Shown in pieces: positions 42,270-50,227 of a stretch of DNA of 64,000 nt. Both the position numbers and the translations under genes were made by a program. Positions within the stretch are counted from its first letter, which is position 1. Each line of letters begins with the position of its first letter. The notes under the pieces are model-generated. The model was not told the DNA's origin, searched no databases, and saw nothing but the letters and a program-made list of their open reading frames with translations. This DNA comes from Micromonospora rhizosphaerae. Lineage in GTDB: Bacteria > Actinomycetota > Actinomycetes > Mycobacteriales > Micromonosporaceae. The stretch is taken from assembly GCF_900091465.1 (NCBI RefSeq), contig NZ_FMHV01000002.1:2046001-2110000 (forward strand). Reading direction: 5' to 3'.

Positions 42270-43064
42270 ATGACCACCGCTGAACAGCCCACGGTCCCGC
42301 TCGCCGGCGACGCCCGGATACCGCTGCTCGGCTTCGGCACCTGGCAGGCCACCGGCCAGGCCGGCTACGAGGCCGTGCTCGCCGCCCTCGACGCGGGCTA
42401 CCGGCTCATCGACACCGCCACCATGTACGGGAACGAGAAGGAGGTGGGCCGGGCGATCAAGGAGAGCGGACTGCGCCGGGAGGACGTCTTCATCACCACG
42501 AAGCTGCCGCCGGAACGGGCGGGCCGGGAACGGGAGACCATCGAGGCGAGCCTGCGCGCCCTGGACACCGACCACGTCGACCTGTGGCTGATCCACTGGC
42601 CGCCCTCCTCGCCGGGCGACAGCATCCCGATCTGGCGCGAGTTCCTGGCCGCCCGGGACGAGGGCCTGACCCGGACGGTCGGGGTGAGCAACTACAGCAT
42701 CGGACAGATCGACGAGCTGATCCAGTCCACCGAGGAGACCCCCGCGGTCAACCAGATCCGGTGGAGCCCGTCGCTGTACGACCGGCAGACGCACGCCGCC
42801 CACCGGGACCGGGGCGTGGTGCTGGAGGGCTACAGCCCGTTCAAGACCAGCGACCTGACCCACCCGGTGCTGGTCCGGATCGCCGAGGCGCACGACGTGT
42901 CGCCCGCGCAGGTGGTGCTCCGCTGGCACATCGACCACGAGATCGTGGTGATCCCCAAGTCGGTCACCCCGGACCGAATCCGAGCCAACATCGACGTCTT
43001 CCACTTCTCGCTCACCGCCGAGGAGATGCGCGACATCGACGCCCTCGGCCTGACATCCGCCTGA
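42270..43064 (+). CDS. Aldo/keto reductase, paralogue of the 14989-15843 enzyme
   Basis: A 264-aa AKR5-type reductase. Catalytic tetrad visible as YRLIDTATMYGNE (Asp, Tyr), FITTKLPPER (Lys) and LWLIHWPPSS (His); the cofactor phosphate segment is VIPKSVTPDRIRANID. The first strand (IPLLGFGTWQATGQ) starts at residue 16. It shares the family marks with 14989-15843 but differs in the loop after the active His and in the C-terminus. ATG 42270 is close after the divergent LigD-like gene (135 bases). The substrate is unknown. Confidence 0.9.
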   Translation: MTTAEQPTVPLAGDARIPLLGFGTWQATGQAGYEAVLAALDAGYRLIDTATMYGNEKEVGRAIKESGLRREDVFITTKLPPERAGRERETIEASLRALDTDHVDLWLIHWPPSSPGDSIPIWREFLAARDEGLTRTVGVSNYSIGQIDELIQSTEETPAVNQIRWSPSLYDRQTHAAHRDRGVVLEGYSPFKTSDLTHPVLVRIAEAHDVSPAQVVLRWHIDHEIVVIPKSVTPDRIRANIDVFHFSLTAEEMRDIDALGLTSA

Positions 43065-43160
43065 GCCGGGGCGGGCCGATCGGCCCTGGTGCGCCTCGAT
43101 AGCGCCGAGTAATGTCTTGCCTCCAACGCGTTCCGAACCCCTCCGGAGGCGTACAGCACC

Positions 43161-44270
43161 ATGGGTGGCAGCTCCCCCGTGCGCATCCTCGTCGTCGGCG
43201 CGGGCCTCGCCGGCCTGGCCGTGGCCCGGGCGCTGCGGTTGGCGGGGTTCCGGCCCGACGTCACCGAGAAGCTGCCCGCCGGGGAGCTCGTCGACACCGG
43301 CCTCTACCTGCCCGGCAACGCGGCCCGGGCGCTGCGCCGGCTCGACCTGGACGGGCCGGTGCGTCCGCTCGGTGAGGTGATCCATCGGCAGCGCTTCCTG
43401 GACGCGGCCGGCGCGCCGCTCTGCGAGGTCGACCTCGACGCCCTCTGGGCCGGGGTGGGGGAGTGTCGCGCGCTGCCCCGCGCCGAACTGCACCGGGTGC
43501 TGCTCACCGGGGCCGGCGGCGCAGTCCGGCACGGCGCCGAGGTCAGCTCCGTCGAGCTGCTGCCCGGCGGCGTCGCCGTCGGCTTCACGGACGGCACCTC
43601 CGGCGAGTACGACCTGGTGATCGGCGCCGACGGGCCGCGGTCCGCGGTCCGTACCCTCGCCGCGCTCGGCGGCCCGCCGCGCCCCGCCGGCCAGGTCGTC
43701 TATCGGAGCGTCGTCCGCGACGGGCCGCGGGTCGCCGACTGGACCGCGCTGTTCGGCCAGCGCGCCGGCTTCCTGGTGGCGCCGATCGGCGCCGGTCGGC
43801 TGTACTGCTACGCCGACGAGGCCGGCACCGTGCCGCCGGCCGATCCGCCGGCCCGGCTGCGGGAACTCTTCGATGACTACGGGGGCCCGGTGCCGGAGGT
43901 GCTGGCGGCGCTGGAGCAGGTGCACGTGGGCGTCACCGAGGAGGTCGAGCTGGGACGCTGGTTCAACGGCCGGGTGCTGCTGATCGGCGACGCGGCCCAC
44001 GCCACCGCGCCCACCCTCTCCCAGGGCGCGGCAATGGCCCTGGAGGACGCCGTCGTGCTCGCCGAGTCGCTGAAGGCGGCCGGCAGCGTCGAGGCGGCGC
44101 TGCTGGCGTACGAGAGTCGTCGGCGGCCGCGTACCCGATGGGTGCGGGACCGGACCCGGGACCGCAACCGGACCCGGGACGTGCCGCCGGCGCTGCGCGA
44201 CCCGCTGCTGCGCGGACGTGGCGGACGGATCTTCCAGGAGCACTACCGGTTGCTGGTCGACCCGCTCTGA
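43161..44270 (+). CDS. FAD-dependent monooxygenase (PHBH type)
   Basis: A 369-aa group A flavoprotein monooxygenase. Dinucleotide fold VVGAGLAGLAVARALRLAG at about residues 11-29; the DG motif is VIGADGPRSAVRTLA at about 155; the second FAD motif is VLLIGDAAHATAPTLSQGAA. These three motifs are the accepted signature for aromatic or polyketide hydroxylases; the substrate is unknown. ATG 43161 with GGAGG upstream. It stands alone between the aldo/keto reductase gene (96 bases) and ctaD (138 bases), all on the plus strand. Confidence 0.92.
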   Translation: MGGSSPVRILVVGAGLAGLAVARALRLAGFRPDVTEKLPAGELVDTGLYLPGNAARALRRLDLDGPVRPLGEVIHRQRFLDAAGAPLCEVDLDALWAGVGECRALPRAELHRVLLTGAGGAVRHGAEVSSVELLPGGVAVGFTDGTSGEYDLVIGADGPRSAVRTLAALGGPPRPAGQVVYRSVVRDGPRVADWTALFGQRAGFLVAPIGAGRLYCYADEAGTVPPADPPARLRELFDDYGGPVPEVLAALEQVHVGVTEEVELGRWFNGRVLLIGDAAHATAPTLSQGAAMALEDAVVLAESLKAAGSVEAALLAYESRRRPRTRWVRDRTRDRNRTRDVPPALRDPLLRGRGGRIFQEHYRLLVDPL

Positions 44271-44408
44271 GCGCGGCCCAGCGGGCGGTGATCGTAGCCG
44301 CCCACCCCACGCGGCGGGGTCACCTGCCGGGGACTATCCTCCTTGCGGATGACGGCTCGCAGATAACCAGCGCGTGCCAAGCGAGACAACCAGAACCGGA
44401 GGCCACTC

Positions 44409-46166
44409 GTGACCACCGTCGCACCCAAGCCGGTCGTGACCCGGCCCTGGCCGGTCCGGGAGCCGGTCAAGGGGTCGGCCATCGCGCGGCTGCTGCGCAC
44501 CACGGACGCGAAGCAGATCGGGATCATGTACATGGTCACCGCGTTCGCGTTCTTCATGATCGGTGGCCTGATGGCCCTGATCATGCGCGCCGAGCTGGCG
44601 CGGCCGGGGATGCAGTTCCTGTCGCCCGAGCAGTTCAACCAGCTGTTCACCATGCACGGCACGATCATGCTGCTGTTCTTCGCGACGCCGATCGTGTTCG
44701 CCTTCGCCAACTACATCGTGCCGATCCAGATCGGCGCGCCGGACGTGTCGTTCCCCCGGCTGAACAGCTTCGCCTACTGGCTGTACGTGTTCGGCGGCAC
44801 GATCGCCACCGCCGGCTTCATCACGCCGGGCGGCGCGGCCGACTTCGGTTGGTTCGCCTACGTGCCGCTCAGCACCGCGGAGCACTCCCCGGGCGTCGGC
44901 GCCAACATGTGGATCATCGGTCTGGCCATCTCCGGTCTCGGCACCATCCTCGGCGCGGTCAACATGATCACCACGATCCTGACCCTGCGCGCGCCGGGCA
45001 TGACCATGTTCCGGATGCCGATCTTCACCTGGAACATCCTGGTCACCAGCCTCCTGGTGATCCTGGTCTTCCCGCTGCTGGCCGCCGCGCTCTTCGCGCT
45101 CGCGGCGGACCGGCTCGTGGGCGCCCACGTCTTCGACCCGGCGACCGGCGGGCCGATGCTCTGGCAGCACCTGTTCTGGTTCTTCGGGCACCCCGAGGTG
45201 TACGTGGTCGCGCTGCCGTTCTTCGGCATCATCAGCGAGGTCATCCCGGTCTTCTCCCGGAAGCCGATCTTCGGCTACAAGGGCCTGGTCGCCGCGACCC
45301 TCTCCATCGCCGCCCTGTCGATGAGCGTCTGGGCGCACCACATGTTCGCCACCGGCCAGGTGCTGCTGCCGTTCTTCAGCTTCCTGAGCTTCCTGATCGC
45401 CGTGCCGACTGGCATGAAGTTCTTCAACTGGATCGGCACCATGTGGCGCGGCCAGATCAGCTTCGAGAGCCCCATGCTCTTCGCGGTCGGCTTCCTGGTG
45501 ACGTTCCTCTTCGGTGGTCTGACCGGCGTGCTGCTGGCCAGCCCGCCGCTGGACTTCCACGTCTCCGACTCGTACTTCGTGGTGGCGCACTTCCACTACG
45601 TGCTCTTCGGCACCATCGTGTTCGCCGTCTTCTCCGGCATCTACTTCTGGTTCCCGAAGATGTTCGGCCGGATGCTCGACGAGCGGCTCGGCAAGGTGCA
45701 CTTCTGGCTCACCATGATCGGCTTCCACACCACCTTCCTGGTGCAGCACTGGCTGGGCAACGAGGGCATGCCGCGCCGGTACGCCGACTACCTGCCCAGC
45801 GACGGCTTCACCACGCTGAACACGGTCTCGACGATCGGCGCGTTCCTCACCGGTATCTCGACCCTGCCGTTCATCTACAACTGCTGGAAGTCGTACAAGG
45901 CCGGCCCGGTGGTCGAGGTCGACGACCCGTGGGGTCACGGCAACTCGCTCGAGTGGGCCACCAGCAGCCCGCCGCCGCTGCGGAACTTCGACCGGATGCC
46001 GCGGATCCGCTCCGAGCGCCCGGCGTTCGACCTCAAGTTCCCGGAGCTGGCTGCCGGCCAGACCCTGGCCGGTCCGCCGGAGGGCGGCGCCAAGCCGCTG
46101 ACCAGCGAGTCCAACGGTGGTGCGAGCTACCAGGAGGACACCGCCGGCAACCTCGACCGCCGCTGA
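44409..46166 (+). CDS. ctaD: Cytochrome c oxidase subunit I (aa3 type)
   Basis: A 585-aa, twelve-helix catalytic subunit of the terminal oxidase. Metal ligands are plain: low-spin heme His in [12 protein letters not shown], the Cu-B/Tyr cross-link in [11 protein letters not shown], the Cu-B His pair in WAHHMFATG, and heme ligands in [12 protein letters not shown]. The K-channel Lys lies in [10 protein letters not shown]. The enzyme reduces oxygen to water and pumps protons. GTG 44409 starts the usual short N-terminus. No other subunit lies next to it, which is a common arrangement in actinomycetes. A strong hairpin follows at 46189-46217. Confidence 0.97.
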   Translation: MTTVAPKPVVTRPWPVREPVKGSAIARLLRTTDAKQIGIMYMVTAFAFFMIGGLMALIMRAELARPGMQFLSPEQFNQLFTMHGTIMLLFFATPIVFAFANYIVPIQIGAPDVSFPRLNSFAYWLYVFGGTIATAGFITPGGAADFGWFAYVPLSTAEHSPGVGANMWIIGLAISGLGTILGAVNMITTILTLRAPGMTMFRMPIFTWNILVTSLLVILVFPLLAAALFALAADRLVGAHVFDPATGGPMLWQHLFWFFGHPEVYVVALPFFGIISEVIPVFSRKPIFGYKGLVAATLSIAALSMSVWAHHMFATGQVLLPFFSFLSFLIAVPTGMKFFNWIGTMWRGQISFESPMLFAVGFLVTFLFGGLTGVLLASPPLDFHVSDSYFVVAHFHYVLFGTIVFAVFSGIYFWFPKMFGRMLDERLGKVHFWLTMIGFHTTFLVQHWLGNEGMPRRYADYLPSDGFTTLNTVSTIGAFLTGISTLPFIYNCWKSYKAGPVVEVDDPWGHGNSLEWATSSPPPLRNFDRMPRIRSERPAFDLKFPELAAGQTLAGPPEGGAKPLTSESNGGASYQEDTAGNLDRR

Positions 46167-46188
46167 CGCGCTGCGGACACCGCGCCAC

Positions 46189-46217
46189 GGGCGCCGTACC
46201 CCTCGGGTACGGCGCCC
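46189..46217. terminator. ctaD terminator hairpin
   Basis: GGGCGCCGTACCC (46189-46201) and GGGTACGGCGCCC (46205-46217) form a perfect 13-base stem with a three-base loop, 22 bases after the ctaD stop. Confidence 0.8.
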
Positions 46218-46629
46218 GTCGCCGTCTGTCCCCGTCTCGCCCCGCCCCCGCTCCCGCCCCGTCTCGCCCCCGCCCCCGCCCCCGCCCCGTCTCGCCCCGC
46301 CCCCGCCCCGTCTCGCCCCGGCCCCGTCCCGTCTCGCCTCTCCGTCTCCCCGATCGGGCTCCCGGCCCGGTTCGGGCCGCAACTTCCCGAAGGTTGCTGT
46401 CTCCCGGTCGCGGGAGGCGACAACTGGCGAGAAGTTGTGTGGATCTTCGGGCCGCCGGGCCGCCGGGCCACCGCGGCGCCCGGGCCACCGGGGCGCCGGG
46501 CCGCCGGGCCACCGGGGCGCCGGGCCACCGGCCGCCGAGCCGGGCCGCCGGGCCCCGGTCGGCGGTGGCTGGTCCCGCCGGGCGGCGAGGGCGGCTTGCC
46601 GCCCAGGTGGCGCCGTCAAGGCGACCACA
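46218..46629. repeat. Low-complexity C-rich and CGGGCC-rich tract, no gene
   Basis: 46218-46360 is made of CCCCGTCTCGCCCC-like units, C-rich on the plus strand. 46440-46560 is made of GGGCCGCC and GGGCCACC-like units. Neither contains a credible ORF: several frames stay open only because stops are rare in such DNA. Runs of four or more G on the minus strand of the first part could form G-quadruplexes. Confidence 0.7.
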
Positions 46630-46689
46630 CCTGGAGAGCGATATGACTGTCAGGCATGTTTATGACTCACAGTCATATCGCTCTCCAGG
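46630..46689. repeat. Interspersed palindromic repeat, copy 2 (60 bases)
   Basis: A perfect inverted repeat with 21-base arms (46630-46650 and 46669-46689) and an 18-base loop. The left arm starts CCTGGAGAGCGATATGAC. Its inner 48 bases match the repeat at 20213-20260 read on the minus strand, including GAGCGATATGACT, GGCATG, TTATGAC and CATATCGCTC. It sits inside a gene-free region. Confidence 0.85.
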
Positions 46690-47052
46690 CATACATTGGT
46701 GGCGGCCGACACGCCGACCCATGCGGCGCCCGCCAGTCGGGTGCGGGTGGGGGCCGCCGCGTGCAGGCGGAAGCGGGCCCCTTCGCGCCGGCCGAAGGCG
46801 CCCGATGACTGGGTGCCCACGAGGCCGTTGGCCGGCCAGCAGCTAGTTCTCCACCGCCTGTCGGCCGTACGCGGCGGTCAGCGGGTGGTGGTGCAGCGAT
46901 AGAGCGTGCGCAGCCGCGCGTGGCCCTCTGCTGGAGCGGATCCGGGGTCGACTACGCGTGCGGGCTCCGGCCGCGGCGGTAGGCCCTCGCTGGACGCCCT
47001 GTGCGGCGACAGCCGCCGTCGACCGCGTCCGGCAGGGCGGGCGGCGGGGCGC
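46690..47052. other. Gene-free region before the MFS gene
   Basis: No open frame here has a good start, a sensible protein or the expected codon bias. It separates the repeat from the end of the minus-strand MFS gene. I see nothing else in it. Confidence 0.6.
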
Positions 47053-48267
47053 TCAGATGGTGGCGGGGGCCAGCTCGGGTTCCGGGGCGGCCGGGAGGGT
47101 CTCGCGGCGGTGGCGCAGTTCCACGGGCAGCACCACCAGTGCCACCAGCAGGCCGATCGCGCCGGTCACCGCGAAGCCCCAGAGCGGCAGCGAGGCGTCG
47201 ATCACCGCGCCGGCGAGCGGGGCGCCGAGCGCGATGCCGACGGTGACCGCTGAGCCGTGCAGGCCCATCGCCTCGCCGCGCACGCCCGCCGGGGCGAGCC
47301 GGCTGACCGCGTCGGAGGTGGCGGCGATGGTCGGCGCGCAGAGCGCACCGGCCGGGACGAGCGTCAGGCAGAGCAGCCACCAGTGCGCCCCGCCCAGCCC
47401 GACCGGGATGGTGCAGAGGCTGAGCGCGGCCATCAGCGTCAGCGGCGAGAACGACCGGCTGACCGCCCCGTACGCGAAGCCGCCGACCAGCGAGGCGACC
47501 GCCCACATGGCCAGGACCGCCCCCGTCCAGCCGACCTCCCCGCTGGCCCGCAGCACGGCGACCACCGCGACGTCGGTGCCACCGAGCACCAGGGTGGCGG
47601 CGAGGCTCACCGCCAGCACGGCGAGCAGCCGGGGCGTCAGCCACTCCCGGCGGGGCACCTTGCGGTGCGGGCCGGCCGGTTCGTCGGCGCTGCGGGTGGG
47701 TGGGTTCAGCAGCCAGAACAGCACGCCGGAGGCGACGATCCCGGCGCCGACCGCCCAGAGGGTGGTGCGCGGGGAGGCGGCGGTGGCCAGCGCCACCGCC
47801 AGCGCCGGGCCGACCATGAACGACAGCTCCACCGACATCGAGTCCAGCGCGTACGCCGGGCGGCGCCGCTCGGCCGGTACCAGCGCGGCGACCGACTGCC
47901 GGACCACCGAGAACACCGGCAGGGCGAGCAGCCCGGCGAGGAACGCGGCGGGCAGCAGGACCGGGTAGGAGAGCGCGGGGGCGCTGGCCCAGAAGATCGC
48001 CTCGGCGACGGTGGTCAATGCGAGCACCGGGCGCAGACCGCGCCGGTCCACCAGCCGGCCGAGCAGCGGCGAGCCGAGCGCAGCGCCGACGGTCAGCGCG
48101 GCGCCGACCAGGCCGGCGGCGCCGTACCCGCGGCCGAGGTCGAGGACGACGTAGAAGGTGAGCGTCACCCCGGTCGCGGTGAGCGGGATGCGGGCCAGCA
48201 CCGACACCAGCAGCAGCGACCGGAGACCAGGCAGGGCGAGCGCCTGCCGGTAAGGCTTCAAGTTCAC
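47053..48267 (-). CDS. MFS transporter
   Basis: A 404-aa major facilitator with twelve predicted helices (for example LRSLLLVSVLARIPLTATGV and LLAVLAVSLAATLVLGGTDV). The intracellular loop between helices 2 and 3 reads GRLVDRRGLRPVLAL, the MFS motif. It resembles drug/small-molecule exporters, but the substrate is unknown. GTG 48267 is used, with GGAGG about eleven bases upstream; ATG 48291 is an alternative. It follows pncA by 63 bases on the same strand, so it may be the last gene of the LuxR-pncB-pncA unit, though a role in nicotinate or nicotinamide transport is only a guess. Confidence 0.88.
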   Translation of the reverse strand: MNLKPYRQALALPGLRSLLLVSVLARIPLTATGVTLTFYVVLDLGRGYGAAGLVGAALTVGAALGSPLLGRLVDRRGLRPVLALTTVAEAIFWASAPALSYPVLLPAAFLAGLLALPVFSVVRQSVAALVPAERRRPAYALDSMSVELSFMVGPALAVALATAASPRTTLWAVGAGIVASGVLFWLLNPPTRSADEPAGPHRKVPRREWLTPRLLAVLAVSLAATLVLGGTDVAVVAVLRASGEVGWTGAVLAMWAVASLVGGFAYGAVSRSFSPLTLMAALSLCTIPVGLGGAHWWLLCLTLVPAGALCAPTIAATSDAVSRLAPAGVRGEAMGLHGSAVTVGIALGAPLAGAVIDASLPLWGFAVTGAIGLLVALVVLPVELRHRRETLPAAPEPELAPATI

Positions 48268-48330
48268 GACGGTCCGTACCTCCGGCGCCATCCTCGACCG
48301 GGGGTACGACAGCCGCAAGCGATTACCTGG

Positions 48331-48912
48331 TCAAGCGTTGCTGATCACAGGCCGGCCGACCATGGTGACCCCGGCGCCATCCATCGACCGCAGCGCCAGG
48401 TCGGTGGTCTCCCTCGCGACCCCGGCCGTCAGGTCCAGCAGCACCGTGGTGTCGAAGCCCTCCTGGACGGCGTCCAGGGCGGTTGCCCGGACGCAGTGGT
48501 CGGTGGCGATGCCGGCCAGGTCGACCCGGTCCACCCCGTGCCGGCGCAGCCAGTCGGCCAGGCACTCGCCGTCGTCGGCGTGCCCCTCGAACCCCGAGTA
48601 CGCGGCCGCGTGCTCGCCCTTGTGGAAGATCGCCTCCACCCGCCCGGTCTCCAGGCTCGGGTGGAACTCGGAGCCGGAGGTGCCGACCACGCAGTGCCGG
48701 GGCCAGGTGTCGACGAAGTTGGGCGGGTCGCCGAAGTGGGCGCCCGGATCGACGTGGTAGTCCTTGGTCGCGACCACGTGGTCCCACCGGTCCGGCTCGG
48801 CGGCGAGCAGCCGGGAGATGCCGGCCGCGACGCCCGCTCCGCCGGCCACGGCCAGCGAGCCACCCTCGCAGAAGTCGTTCTGCACGTCCACGATGATCAG
48901 CGCGTTGCTCAT
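48331..48912 (-). CDS. pncA: Nicotinamidase
   Basis: A 193-aa isochorismatase-fold hydrolase that deamidates nicotinamide to nicotinate. Catalytic residues: Asp in IVDVQNDFC, Lys in HKGEHAAAY, and Cys in IATDHCVRATALDA. Metal site: KDYHVDPGAHF (Asp/His ligands). The SGSEFHPSLE segment is also typical. ATG 48912 lies 12 bases after the pncB stop, so the two genes form an operon that feeds the salvage route to NAD. Confidence 0.94.
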   Translation of the reverse strand: MSNALIIVDVQNDFCEGGSLAVAGGAGVAAGISRLLAAEPDRWDHVVATKDYHVDPGAHFGDPPNFVDTWPRHCVVGTSGSEFHPSLETGRVEAIFHKGEHAAAYSGFEGHADDGECLADWLRRHGVDRVDLAGIATDHCVRATALDAVQEGFDTTVLLDLTAGVARETTDLALRSMDGAGVTMVGRPVISNA

Positions 48913-48924
48913 GCCAGGTCCTCC

Positions 48925-50211
48925 TCAGGTCGCGGGTACGACGGTCACCGGGACGGCCGGGTCGCCGCCGGAGAGCTTCAGGCCCTCCCAGGGAATGGAG
49001 ATCAGGCACTGCCGCAGGTGCTCCCGGGACTCGTCCAGCGTCGGCAGCGCGACCGGCTCGCCCTGGACCACGAACGAGCGCTGGAGCAGCCGGTCGTTGG
49101 GCTGCCGGTCCGGCACCCCCTGCGGCACGACGACCTCCTCGGTGGCGGTGCCGGTCGGCTTGTGCCGGCGGACGGCCACCTTGCGCCCGCCGATGGTGGC
49201 CTTGTGCTCGGAGCGCTTGACCACCGGCCGCCCGTCCACCTCGACCAACTTGTAGACCAGCCCGGCGGTGGGCGCGCCGGAGCCGGTCACCACGGCGGTG
49301 CCCGCGCCGTAAATGTCGACCGGCTCGGCGGCGAGCGCGGCGATGGCGTACTCGTCGAGGTCGCCGGAAACGATGATCTTGGTCTCGGTGGCGCCGAGCG
49401 AGTCGAGCAGCTCCCGGGACTGCTGCGCGATCACCGCCAGGTCGCCGGAGTCGATCCGGATCGCCCGCAGCTCCGGCCCGGCGACCGCGATCGCGCTGCG
49501 GATGCCCTGGCTGATGTCGTACGTGTCGACCAGCAGCGTGGTCTCCTTGCCCAGCGTGGCGACCTGCGAGGTGAACGCGGCCTGCTCGTCGTCGTGCAGG
49601 AGGGTGAACGCGTGCGCGGCGGTACCGGCGGTCGGGATGCCGTAGCGCTGACCCGCGGCCAGGTTGGAGGTGAACCGGAAGCCGGCCAGGTACGCCGCCC
49701 GGGCCGCGGCCACCGCCGCCTCCTCGTGGGCCCGGCGCGAGCCCATCTCGATCAGCGCCCGGCCCCGGGCCGCGGTCACCATCCGGGCGGCGGCCGCGGC
49801 GACCGCGCTGTCGTGGTTGAGCACCGACAGCACCAGCGTTTCCAGCACCACGCACTCGGCGAAGCCGCCCGAGACGCTGAGGATGGGGGAGCCGGGGAAG
49901 AAGAGCTCGCCCTCGGCGTACCCGTCGACGTCGCCGGTGAAGCGGTAGCTGGCCAGCCATTCGGCGGCCCGGTCGTCCACCACCCCGGTCCGGCGCAGGA
50001 ACTCCACCTCGTCGGAGTCGAACCGGAAGTCGCGGATCAGCTCGATCAGTCGCCCGGTCCCGGCGACCACCCCGTAACGGCGGCCCGCCGGCAGCCGCCG
50101 GGTGAACACCTCGAAGACGCATCGGCGGTCGGCGGTACCGTCCCGCAGGGCGGCGTTGACCATCGTCAGCTCGTAGTGATCGGTCAGCAGCGCGGGGCGA
50201 AGGGTGCTCAC
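48925..50211 (-). CDS. pncB: Nicotinate phosphoribosyltransferase
   Basis: A 428-aa type II phosphoribosyltransferase-fold enzyme that makes nicotinate mononucleotide from nicotinate and PRPP. Visible marks are LLTDHYELTMVNAAL at the N-terminus, the central FTSNLAAGQRYGIPTAGTAA, and IRIDSGDLAVIAQQ with ILVSGDLDEY-like sequence (KIIVSGDLDEYAI). GTG 50211 starts the usual sequence. The gene lies 16 bases after the LuxR-type ATPase gene and 12 before pncA. In Mycobacterium tuberculosis pncB1 also lies beside the clpS-DUF2017-mec-cysO-cysM block, which supports orthology of the region. Confidence 0.94.
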   Translation of the reverse strand: MSTLRPALLTDHYELTMVNAALRDGTADRRCVFEVFTRRLPAGRRYGVVAGTGRLIELIRDFRFDSDEVEFLRRTGVVDDRAAEWLASYRFTGDVDGYAEGELFFPGSPILSVSGGFAECVVLETLVLSVLNHDSAVAAAAARMVTAARGRALIEMGSRRAHEEAAVAAARAAYLAGFRFTSNLAAGQRYGIPTAGTAAHAFTLLHDDEQAAFTSQVATLGKETTLLVDTYDISQGIRSAIAVAGPELRAIRIDSGDLAVIAQQSRELLDSLGATETKIIVSGDLDEYAIAALAAEPVDIYGAGTAVVTGSGAPTAGLVYKLVEVDGRPVVKRSEHKATIGGRKVAVRRHKPTGTATEEVVVPQGVPDRQPNDRLLQRSFVVQGEPVALPTLDESREHLRQCLISIPWEGLKLSGGDPAVPVTVVPAT

Positions 50212-50227
50212 CGCTCCAGCCTAGAGT

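Noticed and set aside
46440..46560. Regular short repeats that could suggest a CRISPR array
   Set aside because: The units are overlapping GC-only words without unique spacers of constant length; no cas gene is in the window.
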